This document shows, piece after piece, positions 8,838 to 18,209 of a stretch of DNA of 64,000 bases. Where the stretch lies: the NCBI GenBank assembly GCA_024638505.1, contig JAHEKE010000021.1, positions 1-64,000 of the forward strand. The letters are read 5' to 3'. The notes under the pieces are model-generated. The model ran no database searches, had not been told where the DNA came from, and worked only from the letters and a program-made list of their open reading frames with translations. The DNA comes from Gammaproteobacteria bacterium. GTDB lineage: Bacteria > Pseudomonadota > Gammaproteobacteria > Arenicellales > JAANXG01. Both the position numbers and the translations under genes were made by a program. The number at the start of each line of letters is the position of its first letter. The stretch's first letter is position 1.

Positions 8838-9761
8838 TTAGTCGCTCGGATCGTCAATAAAAAATCGTGCTTTGAGGTTACCAAATGCAATCAGGTCGCC
8901 GCTATCCAGCGGCACTGGACTCTCCGTAATCAAGTCTCCGTTCAGGGTGACATTGATATCCGTATTAGGCGCCAGGGCGACATAACCATCTTGGGCCGAC
9001 TTGATGAGCACTGCGGTTACGTCTTTTATGCCCAGCGCCGCACGATCACGTGTAAAGTAAATGCGTTTACCCTCGGCTGGTCCGGACAAGACATCGATTC
9101 CGCTTCCGTGTAGCGGGGGAAGGTTGTTTTCAGATGCTGAGGCTCGCGCGGGGGCGCGACCATCTGTGCCCAAGTCTGCTTCATCCGGTTGGTCGCCGGT
9201 CTGCGCCTGCGCGCCCAGTGTTGTGCTGCGCTCTCCCTGCGGTGCGGCAGCAAACTGCTTCACCGCCATTGGTAAAGATTCCGCTTCCGTGGGCGTGGCA
9301 TCACGTTTATAGATTCCCTTTGCTGGCGCGTCCGTATCTCTCTGGAAAGAGGCTGAGGCCGTGTTAGGTGGGGGTGTTTGCTGGTGGTTATCTTTACCAC
9401 TTGTAATTTTGGGCTTGGCATTGGCGTCGGCAGTGGTCTTAGGCCGCGCCGGTGTGTCAGATTGTTCCTCCTCGTCGTCCATACAGAATGTGATGGAGTA
9501 GTGGCCAATACGGATCACGTCTTTGTTGTAAAGCTGGGCACGATTTACTTCCAGATTATTGACGAAGGTGCTGCTGTTGGCAGTCAGATTTTCAATTGAA
9601 CAGCTGCCTGCCACAATGGAAAGGCGGGCATGCTGCGGGCACACGGATGGGGAGTTAAGGTGGATCTCGTTTTCGGGACCCCTGCCGATAGTAACACTGC
9701 CGCTGTCAAAGGAATAACGCGACACCTCGTTATCTCTTTTGCAGATTTTCAGGTCAACCAT
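8838..9761 (-). CDS. FHA-domain protein with two FHA-like modules
   Basis: The 307-residue protein begins with an FHA phosphothreonine-binding fold at about 20-90. It has the TIGRGPENEIHL strand, a PQHARL segment and STFVNNLEV. A long Pro/Ala/Thr/Glu-rich low-complexity linker follows (about 100-220). The C-terminal 85 residues look like a second, degenerate FHA fold with LNGDLI and PLDSGDLIAFGNLKARF. No signal peptide or membrane segment is seen. Its start overlaps the stop of the PP2C gene by 8 bases, which strongly implies a joint role in Ser/Thr phosphorylation. The usual SR.H motif is altered to PQH in the first module, so phosphopeptide binding is not certain. Confidence 0.8.
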   Translation of the reverse strand: MVDLKICKRDNEVSRYSFDSGSVTIGRGPENEIHLNSPSVCPQHARLSIVAGSCSIENLTANSSTFVNNLEVNRAQLYNKDVIRIGHYSITFCMDDEEEQSDTPARPKTTADANAKPKITSGKDNHQQTPPPNTASASFQRDTDAPAKGIYKRDATPTEAESLPMAVKQFAAAPQGERSTTLGAQAQTGDQPDEADLGTDGRAPARASASENNLPPLHGSGIDVLSGPAEGKRIYFTRDRAALGIKDVTAVLIKSAQDGYVALAPNTDINVTLNGDLITESPVPLDSGDLIAFGNLKARFFIDDPSD

Positions 9762-10533
9762 GGTCGTAATCGGAAGATTTGGCTCTGATCAGGATCACGG
9801 AAATATTATCCGGTCCGCCCCGATCATTAGCGAGAGCGATGAGCTCTCTCGCGCTGTCTTCCAAGTTGTCGGTTGTTGCACGTAAAGTTTGCGATATGCT
9901 CTCATCACTTACTACGTCCGTTAGACCGTCAGAACATAATAAGTATATACAATTTTCTGCCAGCGAGTTGATTTGAGTATCAGGCGCTATAACTGGGTCG
10001 ATGCCCAAACCCTTGAGCAGGAGACTCCGGCCGGACCAGTTTCTGGCCTGCTCGGCATTGAGCAGTCCCTGATTGACGTACCGCTGCGCTAAGGTATGGT
10101 CCTCAGTAAGCAGGGAGAGGGTATTGTCATGGAAAATATAAATGCGTGAGTCGCCCAGATGCGACAGCACCACCTGATTCGAGACAACGCATGCAGCGAC
10201 AGTCGCACCCATGCCGCGACACTCAGGTTGGTCGATGGAAGCCTGGCGGATAGCCGTATTAGCCTTTTCCAACGCTTTAACCAGGCTTACGCGGAGCGCC
10301 TCGCTCTGTTCGATACTGCCCACAGACTGCTTGAGGAGTTCTTCAGCGATGACTTCTACAGCCATACGCGAAGCAATATCCCCAGCCAGGTGCCCGCCCA
10401 TCCCATCCGCCAGTATGGCAATACCCTGTTCTGGAATAAGCCTGATAAAGTCTTCATTGCGTTCCCGCAGTAAACCCTTGTCGGTGACGCCCACCATCTC
10501 CAGCTTCAATCCATTTCCCGGCAGCACGCTCAT
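9754..10533 (-). CDS. PP2C-type serine/threonine protein phosphatase
   Basis: The 259-residue protein has the metal-dependent PP2C fold with all core motifs: RERNEDFI (Asp28), LADGMGGHLAGD (Asp43), CSDGLTDVVSD and GGPDNISVIL. Such soluble bacterial phosphatases (Stp/PrpC/PppA type) reverse Ser/Thr phosphorylation by Hanks-type kinases. It starts immediately after dapE ends, with no intergenic base, and overlaps the FHA gene downstream. No kinase gene lies in the operon. Type VI secretion clusters also carry PP2C and FHA proteins, but no type VI genes are present here. Confidence 0.9.
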   Translation of the reverse strand: MSVLPGNGLKLEMVGVTDKGLLRERNEDFIRLIPEQGIAILADGMGGHLAGDIASRMAVEVIAEELLKQSVGSIEQSEALRVSLVKALEKANTAIRQASIDQPECRGMGATVAACVVSNQVVLSHLGDSRIYIFHDNTLSLLTEDHTLAQRYVNQGLLNAEQARNWSGRSLLLKGLGIDPVIAPDTQINSLAENCIYLLCSDGLTDVVSDESISQTLRATTDNLEDSARELIALANDRGGPDNISVILIRAKSSDYDHG

Positions 10534-11664
10534 CTATGTCAATATAGACACCAGGATACGGTAGTAAATGTTGGCCAAGTGATGCGGAGTATCCACCGCC
10601 ACACACTCGTTGACTTTATGTATGGTTTTGTTCACCGGGCCCAACTCGACGACCTGGGCTCCGGTTGGAGCGATAAACCGGCCATCCGAGGTTCCTCCCG
10701 AAGTCGAAAGTCTGGTTTCTATACCCACCTCGTCAGATATAGCCCGCTTGATGATGCTCACAAGTTTGCCGTCTTCAGTCACGAAGGGGCTGCCAGAAAT
10801 CGCCCAGTCAAGCTCGTAATCGACATCAGAATCAGTCAAAACATCGCGCACTCGCTGGGTCAGGCTATCCACCGTGGAGGCAGTCGAGTGCCGAAAATTG
10901 AATCTTATGAAAACTTCGCCGGGGACGGCGTTTTCTGCATTGCTAGCAGTATTGATGTCAGTGATTTGAAAACTGGTGGGGGGAAACTGCTCGTTACCGT
11001 TGTCCCATACCGTAGCAGCAAGTTTGCTGATTACCGGCGCGCATTGGTGCACCGCATTATGCGCAAGATGGGGATAAGCAACATGACCTCGAACACCGTG
11101 TATAACTAAAAATCCGTGCAGAGACCCCCTGCGCCCTATCTTGACAACGTCGCCGAGCTTTTCTTCAGAAGTCGGTTCGCCGATAATACAATAATCAATC
11201 GATTCATTCCGCGCCGACAGCTCGTCAATAACTTTAGTTGTGCCGTTTACCGCAGGACCTTCTTCATCTGAAGTCAGCAGCATAGCGATTGATCCATGGT
11301 GATTCGGGTATCTGTCGGTAAACTTGCTGGCGGCTGTTACGAATGCAGCGATGGATGCTTTCATATCTGCGGTGCCGCGGCCGTATAGATAACCTTCGTG
11401 CAGTGTGGGTGCAAATGGATCAAACCGCCATTTGTCCATGGGACCCGGCGGCACCACGTCAGTATGACCGGCAAAAACGAAAAGCGGTGCGCAGTGTTTA
11501 CGACGCAACCACAGATTGTCGACCTCTCCGAAGGGCATGGGCTCGGCTTTGAATCCGGCGGAACAGAGCATATTACTCACCAATCGTTGACAGCCAGCGT
11601 CCTGCGGTGTGATCGAAGCCTTGGTTACGAGCTCTTTTGTAAGCTCTAGCGCGGGATCATGCAT
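10534..11664 (-). CDS. dapE: Succinyl-diaminopimelate desuccinylase
   Basis: A zinc enzyme of the M20 family that releases succinate from N-succinyl-LL-diaminopimelate in the lysine/peptidoglycan precursor pathway. The 376-residue protein has the expected ligands and base: His67 in FAGHTDVVPPG, Asp100 in GRGTADMKAS, and Glu134-Glu135 in TSDEEGPA. Residue numbering coincides with E. coli DapE. A C-terminal HKVNE segment is also present. It sits 5 bases after dapD on the same strand, so the two steps are co-expressed. Confidence 0.95.
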   Translation of the reverse strand: MHDPALELTKELVTKASITPQDAGCQRLVSNMLCSAGFKAEPMPFGEVDNLWLRRKHCAPLFVFAGHTDVVPPGPMDKWRFDPFAPTLHEGYLYGRGTADMKASIAAFVTAASKFTDRYPNHHGSIAMLLTSDEEGPAVNGTTKVIDELSARNESIDYCIIGEPTSEEKLGDVVKIGRRGSLHGFLVIHGVRGHVAYPHLAHNAVHQCAPVISKLAATVWDNGNEQFPPTSFQITDINTASNAENAVPGEVFIRFNFRHSTASTVDSLTQRVRDVLTDSDVDYELDWAISGSPFVTEDGKLVSIIKRAISDEVGIETRLSTSGGTSDGRFIAPTGAQVVELGPVNKTIHKVNECVAVDTPHHLANIYYRILVSILT

Positions 11665-11669
11665 GAAAA

Positions 11670-12491
11670 TCAGTCTGTGCGTAAAAGCTCGTTGATACCG
11701 ACTTTGGCCCGGGTTTTGGCATCGACCCGCTTGACGATAACCGCACAGTAAAGGCTGTGGCTGCCATCAGCAGCCGGCATGGTGCCGGCCACCACCACCG
11801 AGCCGGCGGGGACCCTGCCGTATAAGATTTCGCCGCTTTCTCGATCCAATATTTTTGTACTCTGTCCAATAAACACTCCCATTGAAAGTACCGACCCCTG
11901 TTCGACTATTACGCCTTCCACTACCTCACTGCGAGCGCCGATGAAGCAGTTATCTTCTATAATAGTCGGGCCAGCCTGAATCGGTTCCAGCACACCGCCG
12001 ATCCCCACCCCCCCGGACAGATGAACATCTTTTCCGATTTGCGCACATGAGCCCACGGTGGCCCACGTGTCAACCATGGTTCCGGCATCAACATAAGCGC
12101 CGATATTAACGTAGCTAGGCATTAACACCACGTTGGATGCGACATATGCACCCTTTCTCACCGCCGCGGGTGGCACTACCCTAAAACCGTCAGCCGCGAA
12201 GCGCGCGTCGTTGTAACTGGCAAGCTTCAGCGGTACTTTGTCATAGTAGTTTGTAAAAGAACCGGGCACCACGGCATTATTTTCGATGCGAAAATACAGC
12301 AGCACTGCCTTTTTTAACCATTGGTTGACAACCCATCTGCCATCCTGTATTTCCGCCACGCGCGCTGTTCCTGCATCCAGTGATTCGATTGCATCTAGCA
12401 CTGCGTCTTTGACTTCTGCCGTCACGTTTGCCGGAGTGATTGCGGCGCGGTGTTCATAAGCGGACTCTATTATCTGCTCGAGATTAGCCAT
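11670..12491 (-). CDS. dapD: Tetrahydrodipicolinate N-succinyltransferase
   Basis: It transfers succinyl from succinyl-CoA to tetrahydrodipicolinate, the step before the transaminase and DapE. The 273-residue length equals the usual enzyme. The N-terminal helical domain is followed by a left-handed beta-helix of hexapeptide repeats (for example [20 protein letters not shown]). The active-site region reads [15 protein letters not shown]. The ATG is 23 bases downstream of glnD. The intervening transaminase gene (dapC), which some Pseudomonas place near here, is absent. Confidence 0.96.
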   Translation of the reverse strand: MANLEQIIESAYEHRAAITPANVTAEVKDAVLDAIESLDAGTARVAEIQDGRWVVNQWLKKAVLLYFRIENNAVVPGSFTNYYDKVPLKLASYNDARFAADGFRVVPPAAVRKGAYVASNVVLMPSYVNIGAYVDAGTMVDTWATVGSCAQIGKDVHLSGGVGIGGVLEPIQAGPTIIEDNCFIGARSEVVEGVIVEQGSVLSMGVFIGQSTKILDRESGEILYGRVPAGSVVVAGTMPAADGSHSLYCAVIVKRVDAKTRAKVGINELLRTD

Positions 12492-12514
12492 GGTGACTCC
12501 AAATATTATCTAGT

Positions 12515-15199
12515 CTATAGCGCGGATGCGGTTTTGGCCCGTAACGTATCTTGCTGAGCGGCAAGCGCATCATGAATACGGTCGGTCAGGCAGTTGCGAA
12601 TGGTCTTATCACTTACTGGATTGCCGTCACGATCGGTAATGATAAAAATGTCCTCTGCTCGCTCACCGTAAGTCGCGATCTTGGCGCTGACCAGTTTGAC
12701 TTTACAGGACCAAAGGCATCTGGCTACGCGGTGCAGAAGACCCGGTTGATCCTGAGCGATTACTTCCATCACGGTATGGCTGCTCTGAGTGGAATCGAAT
12801 ATAACTCTCGTCTCAGTAGGAAACTGCTTCATTGTCCGGGTGATTCTGGTCGAACGCGGCCTGCGCTCTACCTTCGGGTTGAGGATCAGCTGGCGCAGCC
12901 GTATTCGCAAGTCATCGAGGTGATCTTTTGCGTCATGCATCTGGCTATCCAGTACGACAAAGCTGTAAACAGCGAACCCAGATAAAGTATTGTGGATGCG
13001 TGCGTCCGTTATGCTCAGGTTTAAGATTTCGAAAGCCCCAGTTACGGTGGACAGCAGCAAATCGGATTCAGCGGCGTAAATCAGGAAAACGTGACCGTCG
13101 AACTCGGATACTCGGCGTATTGCCACCAGTGGCAGGTCAATTGCGCGGGTGTCGGCAATTGAGTTCACGTGCCACGCCAGCTCCTCTGCGTTGTACCGGA
13201 GGAAGTAGTCATTGCTCAAGGCGGACCAAAACTGGTGGGTATTTTCGATTGAAGTGTTTTTAACATTGATAAAGTTCTGTGCTTCTCCCTTAGCGTCCGC
13301 TATTCGATCTTCTACACGTATAGGATTGCCTTTACCCAGCCTAAGTGCGTGTGTGGCGGTTACGTATAGCTCCTCCAGCAGCTTTCCCTTCCACGCGTTC
13401 CACACATTTGGGCTGGTGCCCCGAATATCGGCAACCGTCAAAAGATATAGGTTATCAAGGTGCTCCTGATCTCCGATCTTGTCGATGAAGCGCATAACTA
13501 CCTGGGGGTCAGAAACATCCTCCTTCTGCGCGCTGTTGGACATAAGTAGATGGTGCCTCACCAGCCAAGCGACAAAGTGCGTATCGTAATCACTTAACTT
13601 ATGCAGCCGGCAGAAATTCCGTGCATCGATCTCTCCAAGCAAAGAATGATCCCCCCCCCGGCCTTTAGCAATATCATGAAATAATCCTGCAATGTATAAA
13701 CGTTCAGGTTTTGCCAGCTCGGCGGCGACGCGGCTGGCCAGTGGAAATTCGTCCTCGAATTGCTTGATAAAAAAGCGTCTCAGGTTGCGCACTACGAACA
13801 ATGAGTGTGCGTCTACCGTATATACATGAAACAAATCATGCTGCATTTGCCCAACCACCGCGCCGAATGCTGGGATGTATGCACCAAGCACGCCATACGC
13901 GTTCATGCGACGCAGCGCGCGCGTAACCCCTGTGGACTGGCGCATAATCTGCATGAACATGTCTTGATTTTTAACATTCTCGCGAAAGGACTGGTTGATG
14001 CGGCCTATGTTCGCCCGCAGCATACGAATCGTGCCGGCTCGAATGCCCGCGAGATGGGGATTCTGGGTAAGCAGCAGGAATGCCTCAAGCATAGAGCTCG
14101 GATTTTGCTCAAAGACTTTTTCATTGGTGGTTTCGAGGTAACGGTTATAAGATTGAAAGCGTGCGTTCAGCTTTTCAACGCCTTTTCCTTTGACCAGTAA
14201 ATTTTCCTCTTCATAGTTCTGTAATAAAATTTCGCTCAGCAGTCTGAGTTCCTTAACCGTTCTATAATATCGTTTCATCAGCTGTTCAACAGCCAGGTGA
14301 CCATCGTGATCTTCATAGCCTAAATCCCTGGCGAGCGTACGCTGATGTTCGAACAAAAGTCGATCTTCGCAACGTTTGGCTGCGTAGTGCAGGGCGTTAC
14401 GAAGCTTCCACAGAAAGTTACGGCTTCTGATAAGAGCGCGATACTCTTCTTCATTGAGAAAATTAACCTCAACCAGGCCGTGTAATCCGCTTACGCCGTA
14501 ACGCCTCTGCACGATCCAGCTGATTGTTTGGATGTCACGCAGCCCGCCCGGTCCTTCCTTGATATTAGGTTCTAGGTTGTATGCGGTCTCATTAAATTTT
14601 TTATAGCGCGCTGCTTGCTCCGCACGTTTGGCTTTATAAAAGCGCTGCGGTGACCATATTTTTTTTGCTCTCGTTCTGACCTGCAGCTTAGCCAGCAAAT
14701 CTTCGTTGCCCACCAGGTGTCTGGCTTCCATGAGATTGGTAACAACGGTGATATCAGCCTTCGCCGCCTGCACGCAGTCGCGGATAGAACGCACGCTGTG
14801 GCCCACCTCCAGGCCCATATCCCATAAAAAACTGAGAAATGCCTCAGAAAAAGATTTAGCTTTATCGTATTTGCCAGTCGACAGCAGCAGCAGCAGATCT
14901 ATATCAGAGTAGGGGTGCAACTCGCCCCGCCCGTAACCACCGACCGCAACAAGCGCGATGTCTGCCTGAACCTCTTTGGTTTTAGTAAAATGTTGCCACG
15001 CGAAACGCAGTAACTGATCTACTAGCCAGGCGTGGTGGCGAACGATATCTTGTGAGGACGCACCTTGATGGTGATGCTGCTCGAGCGCACGACGTGCTGC
15101 TTCTAGGGATTGTCGAAACAGTGTTAGCGCATCGTCTGTTTCGCTTAATCGGGCTGCAAAGTGATTGTGGTTGAATAATTTGTTACGCGATACATACAC
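12515..15199 (-). CDS. glnD: PII uridylyltransferase / uridylyl-removing enzyme GlnD
   Basis: It senses glutamine and adds or removes UMP on PII Tyr51. The 894-residue protein is close to E. coli GlnD in length. The nucleotidyltransferase domain has GGYGRGELHPYSDIDLLLL near residue 90. The PII-uridylyltransferase central region follows, then an HD hydrolase domain with LFHDIAKGRGGDHS for UMP removal. Two C-terminal ACT domains (the last containing DQPGLLHRVARCLW) bind glutamine. Its substrate is the PII protein encoded at 0.6 kb. It begins 6 bases after map on the same strand, so both lie in one operon with dapD and dapE. Confidence 0.96.
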   Translation of the reverse strand: MYVSRNKLFNHNHFAARLSETDDALTLFRQSLEAARRALEQHHHQGASSQDIVRHHAWLVDQLLRFAWQHFTKTKEVQADIALVAVGGYGRGELHPYSDIDLLLLLSTGKYDKAKSFSEAFLSFLWDMGLEVGHSVRSIRDCVQAAKADITVVTNLMEARHLVGNEDLLAKLQVRTRAKKIWSPQRFYKAKRAEQAARYKKFNETAYNLEPNIKEGPGGLRDIQTISWIVQRRYGVSGLHGLVEVNFLNEEEYRALIRSRNFLWKLRNALHYAAKRCEDRLLFEHQRTLARDLGYEDHDGHLAVEQLMKRYYRTVKELRLLSEILLQNYEEENLLVKGKGVEKLNARFQSYNRYLETTNEKVFEQNPSSMLEAFLLLTQNPHLAGIRAGTIRMLRANIGRINQSFRENVKNQDMFMQIMRQSTGVTRALRRMNAYGVLGAYIPAFGAVVGQMQHDLFHVYTVDAHSLFVVRNLRRFFIKQFEDEFPLASRVAAELAKPERLYIAGLFHDIAKGRGGDHSLLGEIDARNFCRLHKLSDYDTHFVAWLVRHHLLMSNSAQKEDVSDPQVVMRFIDKIGDQEHLDNLYLLTVADIRGTSPNVWNAWKGKLLEELYVTATHALRLGKGNPIRVEDRIADAKGEAQNFINVKNTSIENTHQFWSALSNDYFLRYNAEELAWHVNSIADTRAIDLPLVAIRRVSEFDGHVFLIYAAESDLLLSTVTGAFEILNLSITDARIHNTLSGFAVYSFVVLDSQMHDAKDHLDDLRIRLRQLILNPKVERRPRSTRITRTMKQFPTETRVIFDSTQSSHTVMEVIAQDQPGLLHRVARCLWSCKVKLVSAKIATYGERAEDIFIITDRDGNPVSDKTIRNCLTDRIHDALAAQQDTLRAKTASAL

Positions 15200-15205
15200 G
15201 GCTTG

Positions 15206-15973
15206 TTATATCTCGCCGCTGGGCAACACCGTCAGAACTTCATGACCGTCTTCAGTAACCAAAATTGTATGCTCCCACTGAGCCGATAAACTGTGATCCC
15301 TGGTGACGACCGTCCAATTGTCGGAAAGTAAACGCGTTTCCTTGCGCCCGGCATTAATCATCGGTTCGATGGTGAACGTCATTCCGGGAACCAGTTCTAT
15401 ACCTGTGTTAGGTTGTCCGTAGTGCAGTACCTGGGGGTCTTCATGAAACTGACGGCCAATACCATGACCGCAATACTCTCTAACTACTGAAAAATTATGA
15501 CTTTCGGCAAGTGTCTGAATAACATGACCGATATCCCCCAGATGGGTTCCAGGTTTGACCAGTTCAATTCCTTTCAGCAGGCACTGCTTACACACTTCAG
15601 TGAGCCGTTTAGCCAGCACTGACGGCTCTCCAACATAGAACATCTTGCTGGTGTCGCCGTGATATTCGTTCTTAATAACGGTAATGTCGATATTGATAAT
15701 ATCGCCCTTTTTCAGCTTTTTATCACCCGGTATACCGTGACAGATTACGTGGTTTACCGAGGTGCAGATGGACTTGGGGAATCCCCGGTAGTTGAGCGGG
15801 GCAGGTATAGAATCCAGGTCATTGACTATGTACTGATGGCAGATCTGGTCCAATTGTGCGGTGGTGACACCGGGCTCCACATAGGGCTCGATCATGGCCA
15901 GCACCTCGGCAGCGAGCCGGCCGGCTACCCGCATGTGCTCTATTTCTTCCGGTGTCTTCAGCGTAATAGCCAT
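15206..15973 (-). CDS. map: Methionine aminopeptidase, type I
   Basis: It removes the initiator methionine from nascent proteins. The 255-residue protein has the five metal ligands of the pita-bread fold: Asp96 in NIDITV, Asp107 in HGDTSK, then His in CGHGIGRQFHEDP, Glu in TIEPM and Glu in QWEHT. The gene faces away from rpsB across a 218-base gap, as in many gammaproteobacteria, and appears to lead the map-glnD-dapD-dapE-PP2C-FHA operon. Confidence 0.96.
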   Translation of the reverse strand: MAITLKTPEEIEHMRVAGRLAAEVLAMIEPYVEPGVTTAQLDQICHQYIVNDLDSIPAPLNYRGFPKSICTSVNHVICHGIPGDKKLKKGDIINIDITVIKNEYHGDTSKMFYVGEPSVLAKRLTEVCKQCLLKGIELVKPGTHLGDIGHVIQTLAESHNFSVVREYCGHGIGRQFHEDPQVLHYGQPNTGIELVPGMTFTIEPMINAGRKETRLLSDNWTVVTRDHSLSAQWEHTILVTEDGHEVLTVLPSGEI

Positions 15974-16046
15974 GATTGCAGATAGAACTTAAAAAACCGG
16001 ACATCCTACACGATTTGGGATTTCCGCGCAGGTGGCGGCATGGTGT

Positions 16047-16075
16047 TTGCTCGCTCGCTGCCACTGTGTTATAAA
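16047..16075 (+). promoter_or_regulatory. Sigma-70-type promoter of the rpsB-tsf operon
   Basis: TTGCTC at 16047-16052 and TATAAA at 16070-16075 are spaced by 17 bases. Transcription would start near 16082 and give a leader of about 110 bases before rpsB. Leaders of this operon are bound by S2 for feedback control in E. coli; the structure was not resolved here. Confidence 0.6.
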
Positions 16076-16191
16076 GCGCCCGCCTGAAAATTGGCCGGCG
16101 TATCGACAAAATCGGTGGTCTGGGTTGCCTTCACATCGAGGGTTGACGCCTTGGTACGCACGGCTAGAGTAAACCCGAACGGAGAAACAAA

Positions 16192-17292
16192 ATGTCAAAC
16201 ATCACGATGCGCCAGATGTTGGAAGCTGGCGTTCACTTTGGTCATCAGACCCGCTACTGGTCACCTAAGATGCGCCCCTTTATCTACGGTGAGCGCAATA
16301 AAATCCACATTGTAAATCTTGAGCACACCCTGCCCATGTTCAAGGATGCCATGAACTTCCTTGGCCAGATGGCAGCAAATGGAGGCACGATTCTGTTCGT
16401 CGGGACCAAGCGGGCGGCCAGCAAACAGGTTAAAGAGGCGGCAGAGAGATGCGGTAGTCCCTATGTGAACCATCGCTGGTTGGGTGGGATGCTGACTAAC
16501 TTTAAAACGGTAAAAAACTCAATTGCGCGTTTGAAAGATTTAGAGAACGAGTTCGCCGAAGGCGGAATGGATAAGCTCAGTAAAAAAGAGGGCCTGAAGC
16601 TAGAGCGGGAGCGCGCCAAACTGGACCGGAGCCTAGCAGGTATAAAAGATATGCTAGGTCTACCTGATGTCCTGTACGTCATAGACGTCAAGCAAGAGTA
16701 CATCGCGGTGGCTGAAGCCAATAAGTTGGGCATTCCTGTGGTTGCCGTCGTGGATACCAACTGCAAGCCTGATGGTATTGATTACATTGTTCCAGGTAAC
16801 GACGACGCGATCAGGGCCATCCGGCTCTACGTGGAATTCGCGGCAGACGCCATCATTGAAGGGCGCAAATCAGCAAAGATTGAGGTCGTGCCAGAGGGTG
16901 AGGACTATGTTGAAGTTGATGAGTCCGGACAGGTACTCAAAGCTAAAGGTGTAAAAACAAGGAAGAGGGTTGTGGCAACGCCACAACCAGATAAAGAGGA
17001 CAAGCCTGAAAAAAGCCCTCCCGCAACAAAGCAGGTTAGTGATGACAGCGCTAAAGCGGGCGCCGGCGAGCCGCCAGCGGCAGGGACCTCAGCTGCCGAT
17101 CTTCCGGTAACGGAGTTAACGGGTGTTGGTAAAGTGATAGCTGGAAAACTGGAGCAGGCGGGCTATACAACTGTGTCTCAGATCGCCGCGCTTACTGAGG
17201 ATGATCTGTTAAAACTGGAGGACAGCCTGCAGAACCGAATCAAGCGAGAGGACTGGATTAGTCAAGCAAAGGCATTGTTGCAGGCAGGCTAA
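16192..17292 (+). CDS. rpsB: 30S ribosomal protein S2 fused to a C-terminal helix-hairpin-helix domain
   Basis: Residues 1 to about 228 are a complete S2, with [37 protein letters not shown] and NLGIP-like [14 protein letters not shown]. The protein then continues to 366 residues, far beyond the usual 230-255. Residues about 229-303 are a Lys/Glu/Pro/Ala-rich linker. Residues about 304-366 form a helix-hairpin-helix module: [14 protein letters not shown], then SQIAALT, then [14 protein letters not shown]. That module is the kind found appended to L21 or NuoE in other proteobacteria. The ATG at 16192 follows GGAG. One continuous frame runs through the junction and tsf follows at normal spacing, so the fusion is genuine in this sequence. 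Confidence 0.97.
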   Translation: MSNITMRQMLEAGVHFGHQTRYWSPKMRPFIYGERNKIHIVNLEHTLPMFKDAMNFLGQMAANGGTILFVGTKRAASKQVKEAAERCGSPYVNHRWLGGMLTNFKTVKNSIARLKDLENEFAEGGMDKLSKKEGLKLERERAKLDRSLAGIKDMLGLPDVLYVIDVKQEYIAVAEANKLGIPVVAVVDTNCKPDGIDYIVPGNDDAIRAIRLYVEFAADAIIEGRKSAKIEVVPEGEDYVEVDESGQVLKAKGVKTRKRVVATPQPDKEDKPEKSPPATKQVSDDSAKAGAGEPPAAGTSAADLPVTELTGVGKVIAGKLEQAGYTTVSQIAALTEDDLLKLEDSLQNRIKREDWISQAKALLQAG

Positions 17293-17316
17293 ACCGAATT
17301 AGAGAGAGAACAAGTG

Positions 17317-18204
17317 ATGACGATAACGGCAGCCATGGTAAAAGCACTGCGTGAGCGGACCGGTGCTGGGATGATGGAATGCAAGAAAGCGCTCACCGAA
17401 GCTGATGGTGACATGGACTCCGCCGTGGAACAGCTGCGCAAAAAGGGCGCGGCAAAAGCTGATCAGAAATCCGGGCGTATTGCAGCTGAAGGTGCTATCA
17501 GCAGCGTGCTCGACGAGAGCGGCACAATAGGCGTACTGGTAGAAGTCAATTGCGAAACTGATTTTGTGGCGAAAGACGAAAGCTTTAGGCGATTCGGGCA
17601 GAGGCTTGCGCTAACCATACTGCAACAGCAGCCGCAAGACGTTACGGCATTGTCCGCGATGAAGCTTGCTGATACGAGGCAGACCGTGGATGAAGCCCGG
17701 GTGGAATTGTTTAGTAAGGTCGGCGAAAACCTCAGCGTTCGCCGCTTCGCCATAGTGCAGGCGCCACAAGACGCTCAGGTGAGCGCTTACCTGCACGGCG
17801 CGCGAATAGGTGTGCTGGTTGCCGTTCAGGGCGGACGAGATGATTTAGGACGAGATATTGCCATGCATGTTGCGGCGAGCCGACCTTTGTGCGTGTCACG
17901 GACAGATGTGCCCGAACACACCTTGGCTAAGGAGCGGGAAATTTATAGCGCCCAGGCCGCCGATTCTGGCAAACCGCAGGAGATTGTCAGTAAGATCGTC
18001 GAGGGCAAGGTGCAAAAATACATCAATGAAATCACCTTGCTCGGGCAGCCTTATGTCAAAGATCCGGAGGTCAGTGTAAAGCAGCTGCTGCATGCCGAAC
18101 ACGCGCAGGTGCATGAGTTTGTTCGCTACGAAGTTGGAGAGGGACTTGAGCGAAAAGAGGAAGACTTCGTAGCAGAAGTAATGGCCCAGGCCAAAGGAGG
18201 ATAA
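17317..18204 (+). CDS. tsf: Elongation factor Ts
   Basis: This is the guanine nucleotide exchange factor for EF-Tu. The 295-residue protein has the UBA-like N-terminus (VKALRERTGAGMMECKKAL), the TDFVA motif in NCETDFVAKDESF that contacts EF-Tu, two core subdomains, and the C-terminal module ending EDFVAEVMAQ. A GTG lies three bases upstream, but the ATG at 17317 with an AGAGAGAGAA purine-rich site is preferred. It is 24 bases after rpsB, the standard pairing. Confidence 0.97.
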   Translation: MTITAAMVKALRERTGAGMMECKKALTEADGDMDSAVEQLRKKGAAKADQKSGRIAAEGAISSVLDESGTIGVLVEVNCETDFVAKDESFRRFGQRLALTILQQQPQDVTALSAMKLADTRQTVDEARVELFSKVGENLSVRRFAIVQAPQDAQVSAYLHGARIGVLVAVQGGRDDLGRDIAMHVAASRPLCVSRTDVPEHTLAKEREIYSAQAADSGKPQEIVSKIVEGKVQKYINEITLLGQPYVKDPEVSVKQLLHAEHAQVHEFVRYEVGEGLERKEEDFVAEVMAQAKGG

Positions 18205-18209
18205 CAAGC

